A stretch of 36,163 bases of DNA from Flavobacteriales bacterium (GCA_018883325.1 VEQH01000048.1:1-36163); one strand, 5' to 3'; counted from the first letter of the stretch, positions 25,179 to 32,964 are shown. Numbers and translations: made by a program. The notes: generated by a model from the letters alone, not told the origin.

Positions 25179-25624
25179 TGAAAAGAATATTATTCATTGC
25201 CTCTCTCCTACTCCTTGTGAGTGCTTGTAAAACTTATTCTGATGAAGAAATCGAAGGGTTTGATAAAGAAATTCAAGCATACATTAAAAAAAATAATCTC
25301 GACTTAGATGCTTCACCATCAGGATTATACTATAAAATCACAAAAGAAGGTGAAGGAAGATTGATTCAATACACAGACAGCGTTTCGATTTCCTATAAAG
25401 GGAAATTATTGAACGGATTCATATTTGATTACACAAAAGAACCTTTGACTTTTGCCGTTAAAGGATTAATTGGTGGATGGAAAGAAACATTGTTGTCTTG
25501 TAAAAAAGGTTCTGAAGTCGTAATGATGATTCCGCCACAACTTGGTTACGGAAATCATAAATTGGATGATATTCCACAAAATTCAATTCTCTATTTTGAG
25601 ATGAAAGTTTGGGACGTTAAATAA
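25178..25624 (+). CDS. FKBP-type peptidyl-prolyl isomerase, lipoprotein
   Basis: The lipobox LLVSAC ends at Cys17, so the protein is membrane anchored outside the cytoplasm. Residues about 60-148 form one FKBP domain: SVSISYKGKLLNGFIFDYT, LIGGWKETLLSCKKGSEVVMM and IPPQLGYGNH, with the usual closing ILYFEMKVWDVK strand. It should catalyse proline isomerisation during protein folding in the periplasm. The start overlaps the TraB/GumN stop as TAATG. A terminator follows directly. Confidence 0.92.
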   Translation: MKRILFIASLLLLVSACKTYSDEEIEGFDKEIQAYIKKNNLDLDASPSGLYYKITKEGEGRLIQYTDSVSISYKGKLLNGFIFDYTKEPLTFAVKGLIGGWKETLLSCKKGSEVVMMIPPQLGYGNHKLDDIPQNSILYFEMKVWDVK

Positions 25625-25655
25625 AAAGCCTACCCATCTCTGAGCAGGCCTTTTT
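25623..25655 (+). terminator. Terminator after the FKBP operon
   Basis: AAAAAGCCT (25623-25631) pairs with AGGC-CTTTTT (25646-25655) with one bulge and a 14-nt loop. It overlaps the FKBP stop and ends 11 bp before the stop of the convergent gene; the A-run on one side and T-run on the other let it serve both directions. Confidence 0.75.
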
Positions 25656-25665
25656 CATCAAGCAA

Positions 25666-26151
25666 TTAAGCCAATTGTTCCTCTATTAGTTTACTCCATT
25701 TCTGAATAACGAGCAGTTCATCATAAATTTGAAAATTCACCTTTGAATTGAAAAACTCTAGGGAAATGATTTCCGATTCGTTATTCTTGGGTTTGAAACA
25801 CAATTCCAACTTATCAATTTCAGTTTTTGATTCACCAAAATTATTCATCAATGTTGTGATGGTATTTATAAATTTACAGCTTTGAATACTTTCTAAATCA
25901 ATGCTTTTCTCTTCAACAAGCGATTGAATTGTTCTATGAAAAAACACATGCTTTTTGCGTTGATCGAAAGCTATAATTAAATCTCCACAAACTTCAAATT
26001 GACCCAATTCACAATTTTGCTGCTCCGCCAATTTCTTTACGGCTTTTATTAAGTTCGTTCTTTTTTTCGTGCTATTATTTCTCAATAATACAACAGGAAT
26101 AATACAAATAACGATTAATATTACCCCAATTAGGATTGATTCTAAATCCAT
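25666..26151 (-). CDS. Unknown single-pass membrane protein
   Basis: I do not recognise the family. The ATG at 26151 gives MDLESILIGVILIVICIIPVVLL, a strong N-terminal membrane helix, followed by a soluble part (about 30-161) with the pattern of alternating beta strands and helices seen in small PH-like folds. A longer reading to a GTG at 26199 would start inside a perfect palindrome and add a polar leader before the helix, so I prefer the shorter one. The gene is convergent with the FKBP operon. Function unknown. Confidence 0.65.
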   Translation of the reverse strand: MDLESILIGVILIVICIIPVVLLRNNSTKKRTNLIKAVKKLAEQQNCELGQFEVCGDLIIAFDQRKKHVFFHRTIQSLVEEKSIDLESIQSCKFINTITTLMNNFGESKTEIDKLELCFKPKNNESEIISLEFFNSKVNFQIYDELLVIQKWSKLIEEQLA

Positions 26152-26185
26152 TTTATTTTCATTTTTTATTAATAAATAGTTAGTA

Positions 26186-26201
26186 CGGTGAATATTCACC
26201 G
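26186..26201. promoter_or_regulatory. 16-bp perfect palindrome, possible operator
   Basis: CGGTGAATATTCACCG is exactly self-complementary. It lies 35-50 bp upstream of the preferred start of the membrane-protein gene (26151), where a repressor or activator dimer could bind. No other perfect copy was noticed in the window. Confidence 0.4.
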
Positions 26202-26239
26202 CACAATTTTGATTTCGTAAATTTGAGTATTCACTTTCA

Positions 26240-26387
26240 TACCAGTAGATTTTCCTCTGGAGCTGCTACGCGGTCTCCTTTCAGTCGAAAAGACTATTTG
26301 TGTAGATGTTTCAGCGAAAATGCAAAGCATTTTTGCATTTTTATCCCTTGAAAAGTCCTTCCGACCATCGGGAGGAATCTACTGGTA
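26240..26387. mobile_element. MITE-like dispersed palindromic element, 144 bp flanked by TA
   Basis: TACCAGTAGATT-ttCCTC at 26240-26257 is the inverted complement of GAGGAATCTACTGGTA at 26372-26387. Dinucleotide TA sits outside each CCAGT end, as expected for TA-targeting (IS630/Tc1-like) elements. Inside are a 10-bp stem (26317-26326 with 26332-26341), a 9-bp stem with one G-T pair (26356-26364 with 26368-26376) and a small AGTC/GACT hairpin. There is no coding frame. The left half resembles a repeat I recall from many bacterial genomes that contains AGATTTCTCC and TCGAAATGAC; a stable RNA or protein-binding role cannot be excluded. Confidence 0.7.
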
Positions 26388-26438
26388 CAATTGTGTACAT
26401 TCACATTTAATAAATGTCAAGTTGACAAGAATGAACTT

Positions 26439-26810
26439 CTACCAAAAAAAATGAAATGGATAAAGAAAAGTAGCTTTCTTATTTTGAATTAAAAAGCTAA
26501 TACTCGAATTTTCAATCTGATAAAACTGTGATTTGATTAATTGCTGGGTAACAATTTTCAAAATTGAAAAGTCAAAATTCCCACCGAATGAATCAAGTGA
26601 TTTACATGCAATCAATCCATGAACTACAAAGGAAGAATAAGCATCGTGAAGAAACTGAGAATTGGAGAAATTTGTAAATTTTTGTTCCTTTTTCGAGGAA
26701 TTTAATTGCTCAACTTCAATTGTTTGCTCATATTTTGAAAATACGATTAAAGCAAAGCAATAAGTTGCAATAAGAAACAAAGAGCCAAGAAACCTAAAAT
26801 TGCTTTTCAC
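26439..26810 (-). CDS. Small exported protein of unknown function
   Basis: A 123-residue protein that begins with a signal peptide or membrane anchor (1-22, with ATYCFALIV) and then has a NSSKKEQKFTNFS segment and a terminal FLIQNKKATFLYPFHFFW. I recall small Bacteroidota proteins with the same layout, a Thr/Ser-Lys-Glu-Gln central segment and an F-P-F-H-Y/F-F-W end, near metal-efflux genes, but no such genes are here and no function is assigned. Start is GTG at 26810; there is no ATG upstream in frame before the stop. Coding status is supported by the signal peptide and family recall. Confidence 0.6.
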   Translation of the reverse strand: MKSNFRFLGSLFLIATYCFALIVFSKYEQTIEVEQLNSSKKEQKFTNFSNSQFLHDAYSSFVVHGLIACKSLDSFGGNFDFSILKIVTQQLIKSQFYQIENSSISFLIQNKKATFLYPFHFFW

Positions 26811-26895
26811 AAGTCGAAATTAGCAAAAATTATAGACTTTAGAATTTTATCGAAAGTGTCGTCCTAGCAATAAAAAACTAGAAGTCTAAATTAGT

Positions 26896-28488
26896 TTACA
26901 CTTCTAACATGAACTCAGAAGTTTTGTGGAAAGTAATGTCTGGATAATCTTTTTCAGCCATTTGCAATAAGAAGGTTGTTTCAGCAAGGAAAACCAAATT
27001 ATCATCTTTGTCCAAAGCTAAATAATTGGATTTGGCGCGTTTGAAAGATTCCAATTGCTCTTGGTTGTCAGTCGTTATCCAACAAGCTTTGAAATAATTT
27101 CTTGGAACGAAACGACAATTTGCTCCATACTCGTGTATCAATCTGTGGTTAATAACCTCAAATTGTAATTGTCCAACAGTACCAACGATTTTTCTGTTTC
27201 CAGGCTGTTGAATGAATAATTGCGCTACCCCTTCATCAATTAATTGTCGAATACCTTTCTCCAATTGTTTCGATTTCATTGGGTCTAAATTCTCTAATTC
27301 TTGGAAAATTTCAGGTGAGAAGCTTGGAATTCCTTTATACATCATTACTTCTCCTTCCGTCATGGTGTCGCCAATTTTAAAATTCCCGGTATCGTACAAA
27401 CCAACAACATCTCCAGGAAATGCTTCATCAATCACGCTTTTGTCTTGTGCCATGAACGAGGTTGGATTGGGAAACTTCATTTTTTTATCGTTTCGAACGT
27501 GGTAATAGAATGTATTTCGTTCAAATTTCCCAGAAACTACACGTAAAAAAGCAATTCGATCACGGTGCTTTGGATCTAAATTGGCATGAATTTTAAAAAC
27601 AAAACCACTGAATTTATCTTCAGAAGGTTCCACTTTTCTTTTATCAGACTCTCTTCCTCGAGGGGAAGGAGAAATTTCGCAAAACGTATTCAACAATTCG
27701 CGAACTCCAAAATTATTAACGGCAGAACCAAAGAAAACTGGTGCGACATCGCCCGCTAAATAATCTTCGCGGTTAAAAGGATTATAAACTCCTTCAATCG
27801 TTTCGAGTTCATCACGTAATTCTGCTGCAGGATTTTCACCAACAATTTCATCTAAAGCAGCGTCATTGATGTCTGAAATTGAAACAACATCGTCAGAAAT
27901 TTTAGTCTTATTGGCCGAAAATAAATTCAAGCCTTTTTGGTAAATATTATAAACTCCTTGGAAGCGATCTCCCATTCCAATTGGCCACGTTAAAGGTCGC
28001 ACGTGGATGTCGAGCGTTTTCTCTAATTCGTCCAACAATTCAAATGGATCTTTACCGTCGCGGTCCATTTTATTAATGAAAATAATTACGGGAGTCTTGC
28101 GCATGCGACAAACTTCCATCAGTTTTTTTGTTTGTTCCTCTACCCCATTTGCACAGTCGATTACTAAAATCACGCTGTCAACTGCTGTCAAAGTTCTAAA
28201 AGTATCTTCCGCGAAATCCTTGTGACCTGGAGTATCGAGGATATTGATTTGTTTTCCGTTGTATTCAAATGCCATTACGGAAGTAGCAACAGAAATTCCT
28301 CTTTGTTTTTCAATTTCCATGAAATCCGAAGTTGCTGTTTTTTTGATTTTATTATTTTTCACAGCTCCTGCCGTTTGAATGGCACCACCGAAAAGTAACA
28401 GTTTTTCTGTTAAAGTGGTTTTACCAGCATCGGGGTGAGAAATAATGCCGAAAGTGCGGCGTTTTTCAATTGCTTCTAGGTTTTTCAT
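26896..28488 (-). CDS. prfC: Peptide chain release factor 3
   Basis: RF3 is the GTPase that removes RF1/RF2 from the ribosome after termination. The G1 motif [15 protein letters not shown] sits at 17-31, G3 is [13 protein letters not shown]4 is NKMDRDG, and the C-terminal part has [14 protein letters not shown], matching the RF3 domain III. Length 530 is typical. The gene stands alone on the minus strand between the small exported protein and ndk. Confidence 0.95.
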   Translation of the reverse strand: MKNLEAIEKRRTFGIISHPDAGKTTLTEKLLLFGGAIQTAGAVKNNKIKKTATSDFMEIEKQRGISVATSVMAFEYNGKQINILDTPGHKDFAEDTFRTLTAVDSVILVIDCANGVEEQTKKLMEVCRMRKTPVIIFINKMDRDGKDPFELLDELEKTLDIHVRPLTWPIGMGDRFQGVYNIYQKGLNLFSANKTKISDDVVSISDINDAALDEIVGENPAAELRDELETIEGVYNPFNREDYLAGDVAPVFFGSAVNNFGVRELLNTFCEISPSPRGRESDKRKVEPSEDKFSGFVFKIHANLDPKHRDRIAFLRVVSGKFERNTFYYHVRNDKKMKFPNPTSFMAQDKSVIDEAFPGDVVGLYDTGNFKIGDTMTEGEVMMYKGIPSFSPEIFQELENLDPMKSKQLEKGIRQLIDEGVAQLFIQQPGNRKIVGTVGQLQFEVINHRLIHEYGANCRFVPRNYFKACWITTDNQEQLESFKRAKSNYLALDKDDNLVFLAETTFLLQMAEKDYPDITFHKTSEFMLEV

Positions 28489-28608
28489 GAAGAATTTTTA
28501 ATATCAAAAATTTACTTATTTAGATTTTCTTTTCTCGATAAATTTTGGTGTATCAAAACTAAAAAATCATTTTTATTCTTTCCTTTTTACTTGTCAAAAT
28601 AAAGAAAC

Positions 28609-28632
28609 AAAAAAGACCGCATCGAGCGGTCC
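28609..28632 (-). terminator. Rho-independent terminator after ndk
   Basis: On the minus strand GACCGC and GCGGTC (28626-28631 and 28615-28620) form a GC-rich stem with a TCGAT loop, followed by six Ts (28614-28609). It lies about 25 bp past the ndk stop. Confidence 0.9.
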
Positions 28633-28657
28633 TTATTCTGTAATGTTATCTAAATTA

Positions 28658-29077
28658 TTAGAAAATCTCAGCAGCTGTAAAATGAAATTCACCTTCGATT
28701 GCAGCGTTTTCGTCTGAATCTGAACCGTGAACAGCATTTTTAGCTTTGCTTTCAGCATATCTTTTTCTGATTGTTCCTTCTGCTGCCTCAGCTGGATCTG
28801 TTGAACCAATTAAAGCTCTGAAATCTGCAACTGCATTTTCTTTTTCAAGGATAGCTGCAACGATTGGTCCAGAAGTCATATATTCCACTAGCTCTCCGTA
28901 GAATGGACGCTCAGCGTGAACTTCGTAGAATTTTTTCGCTTGATCTTCGCTCAAACGAGTGTATTTCATTGCTTTGATTGTGAATCCTGCATCCGTAATC
29001 ATTTGAAGGATATTACCGATGTTACCGCTTTCGATTGCATCAGGTTTTAACATTGTAAATGTGCGATTTGTTGCCAT
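28658..29077 (-). CDS. ndk: Nucleoside-diphosphate kinase
   Basis: The enzyme keeps nucleoside triphosphates in balance by ping-pong phosphate transfer through a histidine. [14 protein letters not shown] is the N-terminal signature and [12 protein letters not shown] contains the phosphorylated His. Length from the ATG at 29077 is 139, matching the family. A longer frame from a TTG at 29101 overlaps the -7 box and is not used. Confidence 0.95.
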   Translation of the reverse strand: MATNRTFTMLKPDAIESGNIGNILQMITDAGFTIKAMKYTRLSEDQAKKFYEVHAERPFYGELVEYMTSGPIVAAILEKENAVADFRALIGSTDPAEAAEGTIRKRYAESKAKNAVHGSDSDENAAIEGEFHFTAAEIF

Positions 29078-29098
29078 GTGTTCTTTAAAATTTGGGTG

Positions 29099-29106
29099 CA
29101 AAGATA
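29099..29106 (-). promoter_or_regulatory. Minus-strand -7 box for ndk
   Basis: CAAAGATA on the plus strand reads TATCTTTG on the minus strand. It lies 21 nt before the ndk ATG (29077), implying a leader of about 18 nt. Confidence 0.55.
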
Positions 29107-29187
29107 GTGATTTAAAAACGTTTTGAAAGCTAACTATTGTTCAATATTTCTTCAATTTATCCTAAAATTCTATTTGTCTTTTCTTTT

Positions 29188-29195
29188 TACCTTTG
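29188..29195 (+). promoter_or_regulatory. -7 box for the 188-residue membrane-protein gene
   Basis: TACCTTTG fits TAnnTTTG and ends 15 nt before the ATG at 29211. It is divergent from the ndk promoter across an 82-bp spacer. No clear -33 element. Confidence 0.5.
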
Positions 29196-29210
29196 AAATA
29201 AAAGAAACTT

Positions 29211-29777
29211 ATGCAGTCAATCGTAATTTTAGGATTAATATCCTTTGTGTTCATAGTCGGTTCCATCGTTCTTTTTTTTGTGGCAATTACAAAAAAGAAA
29301 ATGTCAACTTTTTACTTTGCTTTAATTCTATCATTAATTGGCGTTGGTTTTGGAATTTACATAGGCTTCTCAGTATTGTCTAAATCTTATTCAAAAATTT
29401 CAAAATCTTTAGAGCCTCGAACAAAAGAGGAAATTTACGCTGCACTTTTCGATGGCAATCCAACTAACTGTTCAGTTGTCTTGGAAACGCAAGACCAAGT
29501 TCTTCCTGTAATTGATTTCGCAATTTATTTACATTTTAAAACATGTGAAACTGAACTGAATAGAATTTTGAACCTAAAACGCTATGAAAAGGAAGTCCTT
29601 GTAAATAAAGAAAAAGATAACACAATAAACACTACAAATCCAGATTGGTTTGAACCTTTAAAAATGGGTGACTCAATTATGGTTTATACCTCTAAGAAGG
29701 ATGATTTTGGTAATTATCAAACTTTATATGTTTCCAAAAATAAGGACGAGGTTTATTGCATTGATGTTGCTCAATAG
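29211..29777 (+). CDS. Unknown protein with two N-terminal membrane helices
   Basis: I do not recognise the family. Two hydrophobic segments (about 4-26 and 34-57, with a KKKM turn between them) form a hairpin, after which a soluble domain of about 130 residues contains NPTNCSVVLETQDQVLP, a Cys pair (Cys112-range), and beta-rich sequence ending CIDVAQ. It ends 2 bp from the stop of a gene on the opposite strand, with no hairpin between. Function unknown. Confidence 0.65.
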   Translation: MQSIVILGLISFVFIVGSIVLFFVAITKKKMSTFYFALILSLIGVGFGIYIGFSVLSKSYSKISKSLEPRTKEEIYAALFDGNPTNCSVVLETQDQVLPVIDFAIYLHFKTCETELNRILNLKRYEKEVLVNKEKDNTINTTNPDWFEPLKMGDSIMVYTSKKDDFGNYQTLYVSKNKDEVYCIDVAQ

Positions 29778-29779
29778 CC

Positions 29780-30364
29780 TTACTGATAAGCAAATGCCAC
29801 CACAATCATCATTATTGCAAGACCAATATTAAACTTTTCTTGCTTATACATAATTTGGGCATATTTTACCATCATTTTGTATCCAACCCACCAGAAAGGC
29901 ATGTTTGTAAAACTTGACCAGTGGAATAAATCAGGAACGAAATAATAGAAGTAATAGTTGTTAAAAATTGCGTGTGCTAAGAAATTGAATAAAAGCTCTA
30001 AAATGAGTAAAAACCCAGATTCTAAAGCAAAATCAAGTAGTACATTTCTCTTTTTTGATTTATCCTGAGAATGAAAATGTAAACAAACATAAACTGCTGC
30101 AAGTCCCCACATTATTGGACCATAACCAGAAGTAACTTTATTATGGATTGGCATTACTCTATATTCCCAAATTGGTGAATGGAAAATCCAATCAATAAAC
30201 TGATAAAGAAATAATTCTCCAAACATTCCGAACCACGACCCGAAGAGAAAATAAGAAAGCATTAACCTAAGATCTACGACAGTTCCTTTTCTTTTCAGAT
30301 AAAAAAACCATATTATCAATGGAATAAGTTGAATGATTGTAAAGAGAATAACTTTGAATAGCAT
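29780..30364 (-). CDS. Multi-pass membrane protein of unknown function
   Basis: A 194-residue protein with about five hydrophobic segments (near 2-20, 34-56, 84-101, 113-134 and 176-194). Trp-rich motifs (IWEYRVMPIHNK, GYGPIMWG, MPFWWVGY) face the likely lipid headgroup region. I recall similar short membrane proteins in Gram-positive and Bacteroidota genomes but no assigned function. The ATG lies five bases from a -7 box. The C terminus is convergent, 2 bp from the neighbouring stop. Confidence 0.6.
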   Translation of the reverse strand: MLFKVILFTIIQLIPLIIWFFYLKRKGTVVDLRLMLSYFLFGSWFGMFGELFLYQFIDWIFHSPIWEYRVMPIHNKVTSGYGPIMWGLAAVYVCLHFHSQDKSKKRNVLLDFALESGFLLILELLFNFLAHAIFNNYYFYYFVPDLFHWSSFTNMPFWWVGYKMMVKYAQIMYKQEKFNIGLAIMMIVVAFAYQ

Positions 30365-30368
30365 GCGC

Positions 30369-30376
30369 CAAAGATA
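30369..30376 (-). promoter_or_regulatory. Minus-strand -7 box abutting the multi-pass membrane gene
   Basis: CAAAGATA reads TATCTTTG on the minus strand. Its last base is 5 nt from the A of the ATG (30364), so the transcript would have a leader of 0-1 nt. Confidence 0.5.
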
Positions 30377-30485
30377 ATTTTTCCAAATAAAAAAGATTGA
30401 ATTTAAGACAAGGAAAATTGCTTTTAAATTTTAGAGTCTGTTCAAAATTCAACGAATCTCTGCATTATACTTCTTTTTGCTTATG

Positions 30486-30493
30486 TAAATTTG
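30486..30493 (+). promoter_or_regulatory. -7 box upstream of the 177-residue helical protein
   Basis: TAAATTTG matches TAnnTTTG, 59 nt before the ATG at 30553. The implied leader, about 56 nt, is the longest among the boxes seen. No -33 element at standard spacing. Confidence 0.4.
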
Positions 30494-30552
30494 CCTGAGT
30501 TGATTTTTACTAATTTTAATTTCAAGATAAAATCAACTATTAATGCAAAAAG

Positions 30553-31086
30553 ATGGACATTAAAGAATTAATTCTAACTCATTACAAGTCTCGTGACTTT
30601 ATTAAACAACATACCTATTTCATTGAAAACCCCAAAAAGCTAGCAGAATTAATTGACCTTGCTAAAAGTGACCTGAATTATCCTTTTCCTCAATATGCTT
30701 CTTGGTGGCTTTTTCATATTTCACGTTCAAACTCTTCCGTTCTATTACCTTTTCAAAATCAACTCATCGATTGTGTTTTAGAAAATGAAAACATGAGTGT
30801 TTTGCGAAATACATTGGGTGTTTTACTTGAATTACCAATGACAGAATACAAAGAAGGATTTTTACTGAATCGCTTGTTTCATTTCTTACAATCAGATACT
30901 TATAAAGTTGCCATACACGTTTATTCACTTTATTTACTAATTAATTTCACGAAAAAATATCCCGAAATCAAACAAGAAATAGTTGAAATCATCAAAATAA
31001 AAGAGGAACAAGCACATACTCCTGCCTTAAAAATGGGAATTAAAAACTATTTAAAAGCAACTAAAACCATTAAAATAAAGGATTAA
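30553..31086 (+). CDS. Unknown all-alpha protein, possibly HEAT-like
   Basis: A 177-residue cytoplasmic protein predicted mainly helical. Repeated units of about 35-40 residues (for example YASWWLFHISRSN and AIHVYSLYLLIN) have the Trp/Leu/Ile spacing of HEAT-type repeats. I recall short HEAT-like proteins near adenylosuccinate lyase and translation genes in Bacteroidota, but cannot name this one. No signal peptide or catalytic motif. It precedes ruvX by 49 bp. Confidence 0.65.
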   Translation: MDIKELILTHYKSRDFIKQHTYFIENPKKLAELIDLAKSDLNYPFPQYASWWLFHISRSNSSVLLPFQNQLIDCVLENENMSVLRNTLGVLLELPMTEYKEGFLLNRLFHFLQSDTYKVAIHVYSLYLLINFTKKYPEIKQEIVEIIKIKEEQAHTPALKMGIKNYLKATKTIKIKD

Positions 31087-31124
31087 TCCTTTTAACTATT
31101 GAATTTTAAATCCCTTGCATTAAT

Positions 31125-31132
31125 TACTTTTG
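31125..31132 (+). promoter_or_regulatory. -7 box abutting ruvX
   Basis: TACTTTTG fits TAnnTTTG and ends three nt before the ATG at 31136. Placing the start 4 nt after the G puts +1 on the A of the ATG. A TTG at 31099-31101 is a possible -33 element with a 23-nt spacer. Confidence 0.55.
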
Positions 31133-31135
31133 TGT

Positions 31136-31549
31136 ATGTCAAAAATTATTTCCCTCGATTTTGGTTTAAAACGAACTGGAATAGCAATTACAGATGATAA
31201 ACAAATTATTTCGAGTCCCTTAACAACAGTCGATTCGGTAAATTTAATGTCATTTCTTCAGCAACTAATAACAAAAGAAAATATTGAAACCATTGTTCTC
31301 GGTTATCCAACACGATTAGATGGTAGCGACTCGCACATAACAGAAAATGTTCGCTTACTTAAACAAGTTCTTGAAAAAGAGTTTCCAGATAAAAAAATTG
31401 TATTTCAAGATGAAAGATATAGTTCAGCCTCGGCAATGGAAACTATTCATTTGATGGGCAAAGCGAAACACAAAAAAGATAAAAAATTAGTTGATCGAGT
31501 GGCGGCAACAATTATTTTATCTGAATATTTACAAAGCATTCAGAAATAA
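31136..31549 (+). CDS. ruvX: RuvX/YqgF-family putative Holliday-junction resolvase or pre-rRNA nuclease
   Basis: An RNase H-fold nuclease of 137 residues. SLDFGLKRTGIAI carries the first catalytic Asp (Asp6), LGYPTRLDGS the second motif, and DERYSSASA the third acidic site. The family processes the 5' end of 16S pre-rRNA and has been proposed as a junction resolvase. A TTG two codons upstream (31130) lies inside the -7 box and is rejected. Next to def, a common Bacteroidota arrangement. Confidence 0.93.
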   Translation: MSKIISLDFGLKRTGIAITDDKQIISSPLTTVDSVNLMSFLQQLITKENIETIVLGYPTRLDGSDSHITENVRLLKQVLEKEFPDKKIVFQDERYSSASAMETIHLMGKAKHKKDKKLVDRVAATIILSEYLQSIQK

Positions 31550-31561
31550 ACTTCAAAAGCA

Positions 31562-31569
31562 TATTTTTG
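31562..31569 (+). promoter_or_regulatory. -7 box for def
   Basis: TATTTTTG matches TAnnTTTG and ends 19 nt before the ATG at 31589. The implied leader is about 16 nt. Confidence 0.5.
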
Positions 31570-31588
31570 CACAAAAAACAATTCAGAA

Positions 31589-32188
31589 ATGATATTACCT
31601 ATCGTTGCATACGGCGACCCAATTTTAAAAAAAGAAGCAGAAGAAATCGAAAAAGACTATCCTGATTTACAAAAATTAATTGCGGATATGTTTGAAACAA
31701 TGTACCATGCAAAAGGTGTTGGTCTTGCAGCACCCCAAATCGGCAAAAGTATTCGTTTATTCATCGTAGATGGTGCTCCATTTGCAGATGAAGAAGGTGA
31801 AGAACCAGACCCAAAGGCAGCTGGAATTGAAAACTTTAAAAAGGTTTTCATCAATCCAATTATAGAAGAGGAGGATGGTAAAAATTGGGCTTTTCAAGAA
31901 GGATGTTTGTCAATACCTAAGATTAGAGAAAATGTAATCCGTAAAGAGAAAGTCTTAATAACCTATTTCGATGAAAATTGGAATTTCCACGAAGAAACCT
32001 ATGATGGATATGCTGCAAGAATTATTCAACATGAATACGACCATATTGAAGGTATTTTGTTTACCGATCATTTGTCTTCATTAAAACGAAAATTATTGAC
32101 TAAACGATTAAATAACATAACAACAGGAAATATTTCAGTGGAATACCGCATGAGATTTCCAGAAACAAAAAAATCAAAACTAATATGA
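31589..32188 (+). CDS. def: Peptide deformylase
   Basis: The metalloenzyme removes the formyl group from nascent protein N termini. All three family motifs are present: GVGLAAPQIG at 43-52, EGCLSIP at 104-110 with metal ligand Cys106, and QHEYDHIEG at 147-155 with the two His ligands and catalytic Glu. There is an acidic insertion (about 66-80, DEEGEEPDPKAAG) between the first two motifs, which I recall from Bacteroidota homologues. Length 199. The stop overlaps the next ATG by 4 bp. Confidence 0.96.
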   Translation: MILPIVAYGDPILKKEAEEIEKDYPDLQKLIADMFETMYHAKGVGLAAPQIGKSIRLFIVDGAPFADEEGEEPDPKAAGIENFKKVFINPIIEEEDGKNWAFQEGCLSIPKIRENVIRKEKVLITYFDENWNFHEETYDGYAARIIQHEYDHIEGILFTDHLSSLKRKLLTKRLNNITTGNISVEYRMRFPETKKSKLI

Positions 32189-32757
32189 GTAAATCAGTTT
32201 ATTTAGCCAGTTTTTTAGCGCTTATCCTTATTACATTTTCTTGTGGTGAAAATTCAGAAAAAAAAGAACTAACGCGAGAAGATTATAAAGCCAGCATTAA
32301 ACAAATGGAAGATTCGATTGCAACGATTCAGAAAGATCCAGTTGCAGCAGCAAAAATGCCGAGCTTAACCAATATCGAATTAATAAATCGTTTAGTTGCT
32401 TATTATCGCGCATTTCCAAAAGATGATTACGCAGCAGATTGTTTGTTTAAAGTTCACATGAAATATGGAGAATTACAGGCACATCAAAATGCAGCAGCTT
32501 ATGGCGATACTTTATTAAAATCATTTCCAAACTACAAAAACAGAGATTTTCTATTAGAAAGTTTAGGTAGTTCTTATGATGTTTACATTCAACCAAGAGA
32601 CACCTCGAAAGTGAGATACTACTACGAACTTTTATTAAAAGAGAAAACAGTTAAAAGCGAGAAAAAAGCTGAAATCAAAGCCCGATTAAAGTACTTGCAT
32701 TTGGACTTATTCCAATATATAGAACTTCAAAATAAAAGCTTGGCAAAAAGAAAATAA
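32185..32757 (+). CDS. TPR-like lipoprotein of unknown function
   Basis: The signal peptide ends in LITFSC with Cys20 as the lipid site. The mature 170 residues are helical and contain units such as LVAYYRAFPKDDYAADCLFK and GDTLLKSFPNYKNRDFLLES, which have the spacing of tetratricopeptide-like repeats found in YfiO/BamD-type proteins. A link to outer-membrane assembly is possible but not shown. Translation is coupled to def through an ATGA overlap. Confidence 0.7.
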   Translation: MSKSVYLASFLALILITFSCGENSEKKELTREDYKASIKQMEDSIATIQKDPVAAAKMPSLTNIELINRLVAYYRAFPKDDYAADCLFKVHMKYGELQAHQNAAAYGDTLLKSFPNYKNRDFLLESLGSSYDVYIQPRDTSKVRYYYELLLKEKTVKSEKKAEIKARLKYLHLDLFQYIELQNKSLAKRK

Positions 32758-32964
32758 AAAGTTTCAAAACTTTGTATTAAACATTTAAAAACAAGCTTTG
32801 TTAAAGCAAATGAGTTTTTTGAGATTTATGAAATTTAAAAACTTTATGAATCTTATTAAAAGAAATCATTAATTATTAAAAACTAAAACTTTTAAATTAA
32901 GTTAATTTTTCAAAATTTATAATTAATTTGGCAGTCGTTAATATTGTAAAATCATAACAAAAAT
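32758..32964. other. AT-rich intergenic region before the Asp-box gene
   Basis: 207 bp, very AT-rich. TAATATTG at 32939-32946 is one base from the -7 consensus and sits 18 nt before the ATG. An AAAGTTT-CA-AAACTTT palindrome near 32759-32775 has no T-tract, so I do not call it a terminator. Confidence 0.4.

Larger units (their letters stand above)
26152..26438. other. Intergenic region with palindromes and MITE-like element
   Basis: 287 bp between two minus-strand genes, holding a 16-bp perfect palindrome (26186-26201), the structured 144-bp repeat element (26242-26385 inside TA flanks) and a TGTCAA-G-TTGACA palindrome (26415-26427). The promoter of the minus-strand gene starting at 26151 should lie here. 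Confidence 0.7.

Noticed and set aside
32759..32775. AAAGTTT/AAACTTT palindrome as a terminator after the lipoprotein gene
   Set aside because: The stem is short and AT-only with almost no loop and no T-tract after it.
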